From Piper betle (lineage: Eukaryota > Streptophyta > Magnoliopsida > Piperales > Piperaceae): a stretch of 64,000 bases of DNA. Each line of letters begins with the position of its first letter. Positions within the stretch are counted from its first letter, which is position 1. Positions 22,701-35,366 of the stretch are shown here, piece by piece. Location of the stretch: NCBI GenBank assembly GCA_033002965.1, contig JAURVB010003056.1, forward strand, positions 124,001 to 188,000. The letters run 5' to 3'. The notes beneath the pieces were generated by a model that had not been told where the DNA came from, did no database searches, and saw only the letters and a list, made by a program, of their open reading frames with translations. A program made the translations under genes and the position numbers.

Positions 22701-25570
22701 TGAGGAGTCTTGGCCATGATTTTCTGAGAAGGGAACTTTACAAGGAAAGTATCAGAACAAATCCTTTTTTGAGAATGTGCTAAAAGAACATTTTCTGCTT
22801 ATAAATGCTGAAACTAGAAAAGCTCTCATGTGGTTGGCGAATCTCTCTGTTGTAAAGTTAGCCGAAATGGAAATCATTGGGCTAAGATGTCCAGTGATAG
22901 CCACAAGCTTTGGCTCAGATGAAGATTCGCTAGGCTACTATAAAATATTTCATGCATTTGGTCTCACTAAGAAAGTTATAAGAGTGGCAGTTAGGTGGTT
23001 TTACCCATATGTCCTCACTGGCAACTTGATGTTTGATGTCACTGCATTAAGAGTTGCCCTATCCAAGCCTCTGGATACCTTCAAGTTGTATCTATCAAGG
23101 GCTACACTTATTGTCATTCCTGCTAATTTGGTTGACCATTGGAAGACACAAATTCAGAGACATGTAAGACCTGGTCAGCTTCGAGTTTTTGTCGACACCA
23201 CTTGCTCACAACCTTGCATGGGATTATGACATTGTCATTACCAAGTTTAATCGGTTGAGTACAGACTGGAGTCCTCATAGGAGAAGCATAATGAGGCAAA
23301 TTCACTGGCTTAGAATAATGCTAGATGAAGGACACACCCTTACTTCTAGTCTTAATTTGACTAACAAATTGCAGATGACCATCTCTTTGGTAGCTACTAG
23401 TAGGTGGATACTGACTGGAACTCCGATCCCATGACTCCATCTTGTCAAGTAGCTCATCTTCAATCTATGTTGAAATTTTTACATGAAGCGTATGGACACG
23501 ATCAGAAAGCATGAGAAGGTGTGTATGGACACGATCAGAAAGCATGGAAAGGTGGCATACTTAAACCATTTGAAGCGCAGATTGAAGAAGGGAGATCTCG
23601 ACTCTTGGCACTACTTCAAAGGTGCATGGTTAGTGCGAAGAAAAGTGATTTGCATAATATTCCTCCTTGAATAAAGAAAGTGACTTTTCTTGATTGTACT
23701 GAAGAACATGCACAAAGTTATAATGAACTGGTGGCCACTATTCGGCGTAATATTTTGATGGCTGATTGGAATGATCCATCCCATGTAGGGTCTCTTCTTA
23801 ATCCTATACAGTGGAAATATATTACAATTAGGAATGTGAGGCTGTCTTGCTGTGTGGCTGGACACATTAAAGTTGCAGACGCTGGAAATGATATTCAGGA
23901 GACTATGGATAGTTGAGTTGAACAAGGGCTGGATCCACAGTGTGAAGAGTATGCTTTCATTAGATGCTCTCTTCTGAATGGGTGTAATTGCCTAAGTTAG
24001 AATAATATTTTTCTCTTGTGCTGATTTTAGTGCCAGGCTAATTGTTTGGCGTGCTTTAAATGGGCTGAAAGCCACCTATATTTTGTCAGGTGCAAGGAAT
24101 GGTGACACTTGCCTGTTATAACACCCTGGCCATTGACAGTGAGAAATGTACGTTTCCTGGATGTGGTAAGCCATATGAGATGCAAAGCCCTGAAATAATG
24201 ACCTGTCCGGAGAGCCATAATCCAAATGGCCAGTTCCAAAGGACCTCATCGAATTGCAACCTTACTACAAGCAGGCAAGTGTTATCTTTGGCCCTGGATT
24301 TCTGTGTTGTCTGTGTCTTTGCCTAGTTCTTCACTTCGTTGTTATGCAGGATGACTGGGCTCCTGACTGGCATGCAATGTCAAGCAGTAAAGTTGCATAT
24401 TTGGTGGGAAGGCTTAAGGCTTTCAAAGAGAATAAGAATGATGGTTGTTTGATAGTTGAAAATGGTGGTGGGGACTTGAAGGAACGCCTAGAAGGAGCTA
24501 TAGACCATTTGGTTTGAGATTATGATAAACATCTATAGAGAGTAATTATATTCTCTCAATTTCTCGTGCATATACACGTGATTGAAGAGCAGGTAGTGAT
24601 TCTTTCCTGATCATTTATTTGATTGTACCTTATAACTTCTGTCTTCTTGCAGTTAACAACTGCTGGAATTAAGTATACTGGGTTATATAGCCCGATGCAT
24701 GCTAGTAACAAGGTATTCTTTCAACTACCTTTCTATTTCATTTGTGTTGCTATACAGTGCAACAATAACTGCTGCAGGTTTCTTCCAATTTAGAGTTCAC
24801 ACACACTACTTTTTATGTTTCAGTTTGCAGTTCAAGTCATTGATGGTTTTTCAACATGACCCAAATTGCATGGCTCTTATAATGGTTGGAAGTGCTGCAT
24901 TAGGTCTTGATTTGAGTTTGTCGCCCATGTGTTTCTCATGGAACCAATTTGGGATAGAAGGTAACTCAAAGTATGTTTGGATCTTTTTCTTCAAACTTGC
25001 ATGATGTGTATTCTCTTATTTTTTGGTCTACTAACAGAGTAAATGACTGGTAACCTGATTGGTTGGAGTGAAGGCATTCGGTCTCTAAATGACAAATCTT
25101 GGAATTAGATCCTGGGCCTGGGTGGTAGTGTTTTCATTGATTTAAGTTGCAGTCCTTGCTGAGTGATGAAAACTTTTGCCATGCGTGGTACGATTGAAGA
25201 GCAAATGATACAGTTTTTACAGATGAGTAAATTGTTGCATTTGCCGTGATAATATCACCTTTGGCCAAATCTATGTTAGGTTTCTATATTAAGGGCACAA
25301 CTATGTTGTATATTTTCTGGGGACATAATATGAAGCTCTTTGGTTTATATCAATTGCTTATTTTTCTCAGCAGTATAGAATTCCTATATTAAATAGACCT
25401 AACAGTTATTTGTGGCTCACATCAGAATAAAACGATTATAGGAGAACCATGAAGCAAGAGTTTTGCCAGAGTGACATTGAAAGACCACGAGGGCATAGAA
25501 CATTGCATGCTTTTGCTGATAGCAACTATTTGGCTCAGCTTAGTTTTGTACATACAGGTGCTGGTTTGTG
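19791..25570 (+). pseudogene. Pseudogene of F-box/SNF2 helicase (At3g54460-type)
   Basis: The intact family is a large plant nuclear protein with an F-box, split SNF2 helicase, CW zinc finger and RING region. All parts occur here in order but broken: N-terminus MDGSNSPFHGRMLTGFLCVV (19791) and WSGWQ...AASLFQHL (to ~20263); intron 1 to ~21520; F-box DLLTNILSSLSPRDL then SIMPCMKLRLFPHQQAAVEW (~21700-21880); Walker A DEPGLGKT (~22020); CW finger (22570-22710); ATLIVIPANLVDHW (~23101-23145); DEGH box (~23325) and LTGTP; RRNILMADWNDPSHV (~23740); RING remnant (~24110-24210); helicase C parts (24360-24960); tail HAFADSNYLAQL (~25508). Lesions include a shift near 19880, TAG 19990, TGA 21922, a shift near 22090, TGA 22381, TGA ~22718, a shift near 23200, TGA 23434 and a 33-bp repeat at 23490-23545. 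Introns remain, so it is not a retrocopy. Confidence 0.88.
22570..22712 (+). pseudogene. CW zinc-finger segment of the helicase relic, first zinc ligand lost
   Basis: The segment reads DETWVQYDACRKWQKL ... AWFCSMN ... QSC. CW domains bind zinc with four cysteines, the first in W-V-Q-C-D-x-C. Here that position is Tyr (TAC at 22588-22590), one G-to-A change from TGC. The conserved tryptophans are kept. Confidence 0.7.
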
Positions 25571-26880
25571 AAGTTATTAAATTCATTCAATTTTTTGGCA
25601 AGGTAAGGTAACTGTATATATATATATATATATATTTATTTTTTTTCCTTGAGGTGTTCACATCTTTGTCGTATCCTTCTTCTAAATATACCACTTTTTT
25701 TGGTTCCTAAACATGCCAGACTTAGTTTTCTTATATAGCTCTGACACTCATGCTGTATCATGTGTTAGTGGAATTTTCATCGTGCAATAAACTTCGATGA
25801 TGCTAAGAAAAGCCATTCTCATGCGCAAAACTTGTTGGAATGTCATTCTTTGTATAGATTAGTTGATCGGAAAGGAATTGCAGTCAGCCGGATGCTGAAA
25901 CGACTATCAACCTCTCCATTCTATCACCATCTCCCTCCACTCTTAACCACCAAAAGAATGGTCGTGGAAACTGCTTTTAATGCAGCTAATGAGATCAACT
26001 TCGAGACCATCAATAGCATTTCTTTATTTCTGTTATAGGTATGTTTAGTTGTCTAGAAATGGAAGAAATATAAAATTTGGATGTTATAATGTTTGGATGT
26101 TAAAAAATTTAGTCAGAAAATTTTATTTTCAATTAAAATAAGTCTAACATTGTCTTCTGAAAAACAAAAAAATTGAAAAAAACTTAAGGATATACATATT
26201 GATTTATTTTTTATTTTCATTATGTTTTTTTGCTGTCCATACATGTTGTATTCATGTATATTTTTTTTCATTTACACTATTTTCATTTTAACCCTTACCC
26301 AATCAATTCAATTTCACAAGTATTTAGCTGGAGGCTATATATTTTTTCTGGAAAAAAAAAATTTCTTTCCCGCATGACTTACACGCTTAGTACCCGATCT
26401 TGGTTCAAGTGCAACATCAATTAAGTAAACTTGTTTCAAATTTGTGATTCATAGAACTTGCAATATTAACCAACATTGCTTCGTAGGACTTGCAATGAGA
26501 AAATTAGTAGTTGGTGAAAAACGTTGTTGAGCACACAAGGCACATTTCTCAAGTAAACCACAATATCACGAGTATTGAGTATTTATTCTATTTGCACCTT
26601 TGCACTAATTATGATCATATATCAAGAAGCCTCTACGGAGACGCCAAACTACATATACCAGAAGTTGTTGCTTAGCACTAAAAAAGCCACCCACCAATAG
26701 GAAAAAAATGTGTGCAATAATAGAATTCTATGTACAGAAGCCACCCCAAAAATAGAAAGCCGCCTGCAGGGTCAAATATAGAACGTGTCAATATACACGG
26801 GGTGATTGTAGAACATTTGGTTAAGCATCAAATATCCAAAATGTCATTAAAAAAATAAACAGTACTTACAGAGCAATTTA
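25571..26880. other. Region between pseudogene and minus-strand gene
   Basis: It contains a (TA)10 tract near 25616-25635 and then AT-rich sequence. A 68-codon open frame at 25832-26038, with in-frame codons continuing upstream, is not recognised and has no supporting splice context. The part just left of 26880 is probably 3' UTR of the minus-strand gene. Confidence 0.35.
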
Positions 26881-26881
26881 A

Positions 26882-29151
26882 TCAGTCACTTGTGATCTCA
26901 TCATAGCTCACAGCTTCTGATATGGTATCAAGGCGGTTATTTACATCTGTTCATAAGGGGGGAAAATGAATACTCCCTACAAATAATGATACTCGAAGGG
27001 AGGCGCGTATCAAGTCACAAGTTGTTTTTCAGTAAGAAATGTAAGCACATACGAATGTGCGACCATCAAAATTTAACTCTTACCCATCATAACACAGTTT
27101 TCTAACAATAATTCACCTATCCATAAATTTCATTTGAGCAACAACCCAAGTCATTCTAAATTGACTTACTTAACTTGTGCGTTCAAATCACTAAGCCTAT
27201 CAGTACCAAAATTTTTTAACAGATGAGAAATTCCGTTAAACTGAAGCATACAGGTAACTTAAAAAGCTTAAAATACAGAAGAACTATCTAACCTTGGCAT
27301 CCTCTGCCTAGAGAATCAAGAAAATTGCCGTCATTGGTAGCAAGGAATGGAGATCTAGGATAACTTTCCAAAATGTCTAGAAGCAGCATGAAAAATACTC
27401 AGGCAATAAACAAGAAATAAATACCTTTCTATGTGCCTGTTAAAGTACTACATACATGTACAAGCAACATAAGCAAGTTTGGCATACCAGAACTTTGAGA
27501 GAAGTCAGCTGTCAAATCAGAAAGACTGAAGTTTCTAGGGATCTGCCCCAAAAATCCAAATGAAGATGTATCAACTTCCAGCAAAGATGAGTCATTCACA
27601 GAGTGTGAGTTCGAATCTCCATGACTAAAAGATGTATCTCCCATTGTTGATGGTGTATCCAAGACATTTCCCTCCGCACCTAATGTGAAGACTGGATTAC
27701 TTGAATAGCAGGGATCCGATTTAAGTGCCATCCTGTTCATTTCATTGATCATGCCAATTTGTGAACTATGGGAAGCAAGCGTATTTGCAGAGAAGTCGAC
27801 CATTCCAACTTGAGCAAAAGTATCATTTGTACCATGCATTCCTGGGTGCTGCATGGAAGCACTTCCATTTAGGACTGAAGGGTGTAGACACCTTGACGAA
27901 GCCAATGTAGGTTCCATTGCATAGCAAGGAGGGGGAGCTTGCTGCACTGATTTTTTTTTTTAAATAAAAAAATGGAAACGCCTTGAGTACTCAATGAATT
28001 CAAAAAATACAATACAAAGCTCCAGCAAAGCTACATACTACGCATATCAGTTTGCTTTTTTTAGAAAAACTCTAAACGATAATTAGGAAGTCCAAAAGAG
28101 GCAAAGAAGCAAGCACACATGGCATCCAACTCTCCATTTAGCTACATTCTATTTTGTTGATGATGTGTGAATGATATAACATATATGCATTGATTACAAG
28201 TTACTTAAGATTACAAATTATCAATGATATGCACCAGTTTCTCATATATGCATAGATCACAAGTTACTTAAGATTACATATTATCAACTATATGCACCTG
28301 TTTCTTAGACAATGTCTACCAATCCACTATATAAAAACATGGGAACCGGAATAGAATCTGGCATAATTTATAAAAGGTTCCTTAGTAAATTTCCAAACTC
28401 AAGCTTATGAATACAATTAAGTGTAGCAAATCCATTGTTTACCAAATATTGACTGCCAAGTCATTGTTGAATGTTATAGTGCATTTTTTGCATGGAAAGA
28501 AAGACACTCTAATGCACTTCAACTTAATTCAAAAAAATTACATCTGCTAAAATCTTGTCAACAATGAAAACAATGCATAATGTCTATCCTATTCTATGCT
28601 TCCAATTACAAATATCAGCCTATTTTAATTTATCCCACTCAACAAGCAGCTATGTCAATAGTTGACAGCACAAATATCGAATATAATAGATTCATACATA
28701 CATGGGGAAAATGACGACCCATTCAAATAAGCTAATGGGGCACCAGATGCAGGTATCTCTTTCATGAGTTCAAATTGCTGCTCAAGTAATTTATTGAAAA
28801 TCACTATCTGTTGCTTCAACATTAATCTAACATGATATGCCTTGAAAAAGTCTCGATTTTCCTCTTCAAGTTTCTGCCAAACTGCAAAAAAATAATGCAA
28901 TCAGAAAGTAAGCTCACATAATTCCATATACGAACAAGAAGAAATACAGAAAACACCAAACCATATTGTTTGCTTAAAGTCTAACTCCGAAAATGTTCAT
29001 TTAACGTCAAAATGACACTCATACAGCATCAAGAGTAATTAAATAGATACAGGGATGAAAGCACAAAAGGAATAAATTTTACCAAGTTCAGTGAAGCCAG
29101 GCTCTATTTTTGCCTCTAGCAAAGCGTTTGGACTACTTCTTTCTGGTTCAT
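26882..29151 (-). CDS. Conserved plant protein of unknown function (EENRDFFKAY family), one-base frameshift
   Basis: Coding exons on the minus strand: 29151-29083, 28881-28702, 27946-27488, 27376-27293 and 26946-26882 (TGA). All borders are GT-AG and all phases agree, for about 285 residues. It starts MNQKEVVQTL, then WQKLEEENRDFFKAYHVRLM with LLEQQFELM (probable coiled coil, residues ~25-65), a Ser/Pro/Asn-rich middle, the conserved block SSFGFLGQIPRNFSLSDLTA, DILESYPRSPFLAT, and RLDTISEAVSYDEITSD at the end. I know this plant family only as unknown; some databases label it angiotensin-converting enzyme 2, which I consider wrong because no peptidase motif is present. In the first coding exon the frame moves at AAA 29121-29123 (TTT on the coding strand): one more T would continue as L-L-E-A-K-I-E-P-G-F. 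Otherwise it looks sound, probably a live gene with a sequence error. Confidence 0.75.
28182..28314. repeat. Imperfect tandem duplication inside an intron
   Basis: ACAAGTTACTTAAGATTACA and its surroundings (ATATGCAT before, ATATGCACC after) occur twice, about 65 bases apart, within the intron between 27947 and 28701. Confidence 0.55.
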
Positions 29152-29380
29152 GTATAGCTGAAGACACCGCTCAATTAAATTTTGTACCTAAAAGACAAAA
29201 TAAACAAGAACACATTAGCGACAATCAAGAAAATGAGAAATGACATTTTATAAACAAAATAAGCATATGAATGCTAATCCTAAAGAGAAAGCTACCGATA
29301 AATGAATGCTTCTCTAAAAATGTACGTAAAAGACAAGCAATAAAACTATAAATAGTTGTTCAAAAATAATAAAAAACAAT

Positions 29381-29447
29381 ATATGCAACAATTGGTTGAA
29401 GAATTTGTAGAGACATGCAACAATTGGTTGAAGAATTTGTAGAGACG
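29381..29447. repeat. 33-36 bp tandem duplication in an intron
   Basis: ATGCAACAATTGGTTGAAGA and the following AATTTGTAGAGAC are repeated head to tail. It lies in the first intron of the minus-strand gene. Confidence 0.6.
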
Positions 29448-30735
29448 AGAAAGAGAAGAGGCCAAACATGAAGAGTGAGCACGAGCAATAAAAACTGGAT
29501 GCACATCAACTACGTTGGGGAAATGGTTCATGACAGGAAAAAGAAAAGGCCAGCAGAAGCCATCAACACCAATGAACCAATAGCTCTTCTCGTGAATGAC
29601 CAAGGGAGAATACTTAAGTGGTACTAAGGAAAAAAATGAATAGAAATTTTCGCAACACTAAAAAAATGTGTGGGGTCGTGTGCAATCATTAAAATATTAA
29701 AACCTAGAGAAAGAGGCCTGCAAAAGATGGATCAAGAACACGGGAGGCAAAACCTGCAGAAAACATGTGGACCAAAAATAATAATAATAAGTGGCAAATT
29801 TTCAAAATTTGCCCCCAACTCGGATCCTTTGGGAACAGGTGGAAGAGAAAGTAAACATCTCACATAAATTAAAATTTTCTTCTTGCCAAAGAGAACATAA
29901 TTTGAGAACATGATTATAACAATGTCTTAGCAAGAGTCATTACCAAGCTCCTTCATGCTTATCATCCCTATAAAATCTAGCGATAATAATAGGTATTAAA
30001 ATCACCAAGATGAGGAGCAGCAAACAAATGGGACTGAAAAGCTAATTTACCAATTGAATATCCTGGCGCGAGACCCGCCTTGGCTCTCCCCTGACATTTT
30101 CTTAATTGTTTACCAAGGAGACTGACCGAATAAGAAAGCAAAGTAAAGCATGTCCACAGGCCAATATAATGAGGCTTTGCCAGTCTAGTGCCGATATTTG
30201 CCGCTAACCATCAAATTTAACCACCTACAAACACTGAAAAGTAGACTATTCAATTTAAGAACTAAAAATATTATTCCAGCAGTTCAATCATAAAAAACCA
30301 ATAACACCAATCATGAAGGTAGCAAGCCTCATGGACACCAATCTGAAACCTTCCACCCCTGACCTAAATGAAATTAATTAAGATATATTAGCAATTCCAG
30401 CCCATCCACCAATTTAATGTAGCTATAACAAACAGCCTACTGCCAACATTGAAGGCACTACAAGAATAAAAGAACTCTCAATCCACTTCAATTCACTTCA
30501 AGAAGAACTAAGTCTTCTTCCATCAGTTCAACCATCACAATATCAATAAAAAAGATCAATAAACCGGTTGGCGTCATCAACGTTCTTCCTCCAAAACCAA
30601 TCGCGATAAATTCATCCCAACCACTGTTTCCCAGCTAGCCAGTGCGATCTCGGCGGAATTTCGACGCAATCAATCCCGGGTTTCAGGGAGACGAGAAATG
30701 GAGATCAATCTGAGAAAAGAAACGGAATCTCACCT

Positions 30736-30850
30736 CTTAGCCGCCTTCGCACTCTGCCGCCTTCGCACTCTGCCGCCGTCGATGTCGTCGGTGGTGGTGG
30801 TCGCCGGAGATGGAGGGGATAGCGTTGGGACAATTAGGGTTTCAATGGGA
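30736..30850 (-). other. Probable non-coding 5' exon of the minus-strand gene
   Basis: On the minus strand a leader with AAACCCTAA (telo-box, about 30835) leads to a GC-rich stretch ending GGCTAAGAG before a GTGAG donor at about 30735. It could splice to the acceptor at 29188, whose exon contains the first in-frame ATG at 29151. A 16-bp GCACTCTGCCGCCTTC repeat is present twice. The position suits a first exon, but the splice is inferred. Confidence 0.45.
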
Positions 30851-30859
30851 GGGGAGAAG

Positions 30860-32485
30860 CCGATGCCGACAAAATATGGGTTTTGGTCGGGTCTTAACCG
30901 GGTAAACGGACACTTTTCCGCATCTACAACTTGTCATGGTTAAAATTAAAATAATTTTTTCTTGCCTAATGTTATTTTTAAGGTATGAATAATGTTCATT
31001 TAATTTATCTAAATTAAAAAATAATTATTCCTTTGTATAATATGATTGATTAAATTATAATTACGTATAATTTTTTATTATAAATCATAAATGTGTAGTA
31101 AAAAAAATAGAAACTATTTTTGCCTCAAGGTTTATGTTGTATTTTCAGTATAGGAATTTTTTGTATAGTTAAGAAAATTTTGTTGATTTACCGATTGTGT
31201 TAGAAATTCTAGGTATGCAGCGAAAGAGAATGGATGTGTTTTGAAGTTAGCATATAAAAATTCAAAAATATATAAATTGGATCCATTTAAAATTAAGTAA
31301 TAAATTTATATTCATGTAAAATACAACCCTTCTTATTTATTTTTTTAAAATAATTTTAATTTTATGGTTTATTTTAGTTTACGTGATGTTCATATTTATC
31401 TTTACGTCCATCCAAGTCTGCAAAGATTACAAATACAGATACCAGACGGTGTCTGCAAAAATTTTGAGGACACAGAATTCATCCATAGACACCCTATAGT
31501 TATCATTCAAGATTTATAGCAGATAATAAATTTATAATTTGATTCAACCGGATTAAACTGGGTTCAACTAGATTAAAAAATTATGATAAAATATTTTATT
31601 ATATATTTAAATTTTATTTTATCATCCATATTTTATTAAATATAGAGATTTTCAACAATAAAAATAGATTTGGAAAAATTTTCATATTAAAAAATCGGGT
31701 ATATATTAAAATAGTATGAAAACTTAAACCATACGAGATTGAAAGGAAGAAACGGCAACAGGATGGACTATGCGAACCCAATAAATAGACTGGCCATCCT
31801 GTCCATTAAAGTTATAACCAACGGAATCAAAGTGGGCAGTTTTCATCAAAACTCCGAACATTTATTTGCATTTGGCAGCGAGGATGGTATGTGCTGGCTG
31901 CACACAAACTAGCATCGTCAGGCACTGTCTTATTAAAAGGTGGTACGCTATACACTAGTACAAGTGAATGGTACTATTAAAAATTAAAAATTATGCAAAA
32001 CACTCATAAGAGTTGGCTTTTTAACTTAAAAAATTAATATTTATAATTATAACACAACAAGCTTTATTATTACTATTACTAAAAGAATACTATGTTACTC
32101 TAACCTTGTAATGACTTGTTCGTTCCGAGCCACGAGATCAAATGTTTTTATAAAAAATTAAGTGTCTAGCAAATTAATTTTTTATTAATATTCAACAATG
32201 TAAATAAACTCATGCCATAAAATTCTTTTTATGTTATACAAATTAAATTCATACTCAAGGAATTAGTTAAAATTTAAATTCTAAGTCGTGTCATGAAATA
32301 AAATATAATATAAATTTGAAATAATCTAAGGCCAATGAAACGAACCAAAATTCCACTACTATACAAACAACTTAGAAGTATAACAACATATAAGAAAAAA
32401 TAATAATCTAATAACAGAAATAACAAAGTCCTCCCAACTATCCTGATTTTACCAATCGATCCATAATGTTTACACATGCAGAGGC
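30860..32485. other. Intergenic, no gene seen
   Basis: AT-rich upstream region of the minus-strand gene and flank of the solo LTR. No coding structure or bounded repeat was recognised. Confidence 0.4.
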
Positions 32486-35366
32486 TGTAACACCCTGATT
32501 CAGCTCACCCGTGAACCGACCCGGAAATGTCACCGGCGACCGAACTGTTCGCTAATCTACTGGGTTCGGTTAAGCCGACCCGGATCTACCCTCGGTGTCT
32601 CAAGATGAAGATGCAAACATGGAATGCATGGATGGGATGTGTGGGTTCTAACGTAGTCCTACATGCATGCTATGATGTGCAAGCAAAACAAAACCAGGCA
32701 ACGGCAAGAAAATTTTAATTAAAAATTATCCACAACAAGGGTATATATAATATTTTATCAAAATACGATAAAACATGATAATCTACCGTAGCATTCATCG
32801 TTATCTCTTTCGTTTCAATTGAACCGAGTCTAAACTCCAAACTCACTACTCATTCATATTTATCCATTCATTTCATATCAAGCAATTTATCTAAACAAAC
32901 ACATCAAAATTATCATTCACATAGCAATAACACACCGTCATTATACGTTACACGCGGCAGGTACATGTGTGCGCGATTCCGTGCTGCTCCTCCGCAGTCC
33001 TGACAGCTTTCATCGCTCGCATTCCTCACCTACATATATATAGAAAAACCGTCAGTAACGAGTGTTACCGGCCCGGAAAATAACTAATATCAATCTGGCA
33101 CAGGAGAGCAAACTCTCCTGTTGAATGAAAACTATATACTTCCGCAAGAACTCTCATCAGGGCACATACGGGAGCCGTCGCCCTCGGGTCAACAGCGTCC
33201 CCCTATCTTTCACATTCTCATGCCTCGGCCATTTCTCTATTGCTTCTCGCGTCAAATCTCATTCCTTTCCGCCCTCTGCACCTTCCATATTACTCCTGGC
33301 CTTGAGCACGAAGGCCGAGTACTCTCAGGCAGTCGCCTTCAGTACCCTTTGAAACCACAAGTCTAGACATGCGCTGCAATGCAGTACCCGTGAACCTCCA
33401 CACTTCTCCGGGTTTGAGGAACTCAAAGGTGGAGTTGTCAGGATCCCTCAGGAATGAAACGGCCCGCACACCATTCCAGAGCCCACTATCGACACACACG
33501 TGCCCGCTCGCGTAGCACGGTAGTCGGATTTCCCTCATTCAATCTCTCACAAAAACACGAAAACTATACATATATATAGGTCTGGGTTGGGATTTATACA
33601 ATAGGCCCGAAGGCAACATTAGCTGGATCTGAAGTTCGAAAACAAACTCGAGGGATCTCATCCTCGAGGGTTATTAATCCGGAAAAAACTGTTGGCTAAA
33701 TGACCCGAGTTAAGTGGGATCCGATAAAACGCCACTTAACTCGTCCTGCACATGATAAATCAAATACACAATGGAATAGCGTAAAATAGAGAACGAGTCC
33801 TAAACGGACCTGGTAGAAGCTCCAAACGGGTCCACGCGCCTAGGCGGCGAGCTCCTACACCGTACCTACACAATCAAGCTAAAAACTAGCGCCCGCATGA
33901 TGAATCACACATCCTATAGCATGCACACACAATCAACACAATCAAGCATCAACCATCACACATCATTATCCTATATCAATTCTAGCAAGTCTACTTAGGC
34001 TAGTTTGCATTAGATCATGATCATTACCTAGTTACCCTAATTAGTTTCTTAGCCTCCATTTTTAACACCACACAATCAAACAAATTTCATATTTTATCCT
34101 TAATCAAATCTACATTTATATATATATTATTATGACACACAATTCACCAATCCTAGCATGCAATTCTAATAAGCAATACTTTCAAAAAATTAAGTTAAAA
34201 TAAATTATACCTCGCGTCGTCAAAAATCAGCGACGGTTAGGGTTTCCGTTTCGTGGCTCGAAACTCGAATTCGGCACCTAGCAGCGGCCGAAGTCCGATC
34301 AGATTGGACCGGGTGCGTTCGGCGGATGATCCGGCGAATTTCCCCAGAATCCAATTTTTTCGGCGGTTCCGGCGAGTGTCGGCGGTTTTCCGGCGGTATT
34401 CCGACGGTTTTCCGGTGGATTCCGACGGTTTTCTGGCGATGATTCGGGACGGGGCAATCAGGGGGTCTATCGGCACTAGCTCGACGAGCTTGGTCCAATG
34501 GTGGTGTCAAACAGAGCAGCCGGGGCGGCGATGGCCGTCGGCGGCGGCGTTGAAAACGGGCGGCGGCGACGGTGTGCTCCGATCGGGGCTACGGCCGGCC
34601 TCGACAACGCTCGGGATGGTGGGGGAAATGTCGGCGACGGCAAGAGGGTGGTCGTCGGGGTCACAGCGGCGGCGCCGCGGCTCAGACGGCGGCGAATTGA
34701 CGAGGGAGGCGGCACGGCTTGTGGGGCGATTCCGGCGTCGTGGCGGCGAGACGATGGCCAGGGTGGGTCGTGGCGGCACGACGACTGCACGGAGGGGCGG
34801 GGCGGCGTTGATCGGCGGCAGTGCGGCATCGGCGGCGGCGGCGGCAGCACGCGGCAGTGGTGGCGGTAAGGGTTTGGGAGGGGGAAAGTGTCGGGAGGGA
34901 GAAAATTACCCTCAATGGCAGTTTCGTAATTAAGTATTGACTCGATTCCTACTAGAGTCAAAATAATAACTAGTTCGTAATAAATTCTAAAAAAATCTAG
35001 AAAAATATGAAAAAATTCCATAAAATAAAACAAACACAAAAACATCCAAATGGCATGCTCTATAACTAATAACCCACCCGAATATAATCCAACGCGTCCT
35101 AACGAGTTATAGGGCCTAAAACTATTTCTCCGATCAAACATATAAAAAGAAAAAATACTGCATACTTTCATATATTCTGATTACTCATTTCTCACCATCT
35201 TCTCGACGTTATCATCATATATTCAGGTACACCTGACTCTCATCGCTCATAACTCACGGCTGGTTTCGACTCAGCACGCGGTTTATGAAACTGACTCGAC
35301 TCGAACCAACGGTCGAACCGATTGGTTCGGTAACGTAAAACCCTGACTCGAGTCATGGGTTTTACA
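32486..35366 (-). mobile_element. Solo LTR (family member C), reverse orientation
   Basis: Plus-strand ends are TGTAACACCCTGATTC (32486) and ATGGGTTTTACA (35366). The whole 2881 bp is the reverse complement of the member at 12640-15612, sharing for example TTAAGTGGGATCCGATAAAA and GGAGAGCAAACTCTCCTGTT. Flanks are GAGGC on the left and GAGGT on the right, a 5-bp target duplication with one change. No gag, pol, primer site or polypurine tract is present. Open frames of up to 231 codons in its GC-rich part are low-complexity Pro/Arg/Ala and differ between copies, so I do not call them genes. Confidence 0.8.

Noticed and set aside
25832..26038. 68-codon frame after the helicase relic
   Set aside because: Not part of the known C-terminus of that family, and no other family resemblance; too short to support.
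34253..35171. 226- and 231-codon frames on opposite strands
   Set aside because: Overlapping low-complexity frames in solo LTR C, the counterpart of the B frames; not conserved between copies.
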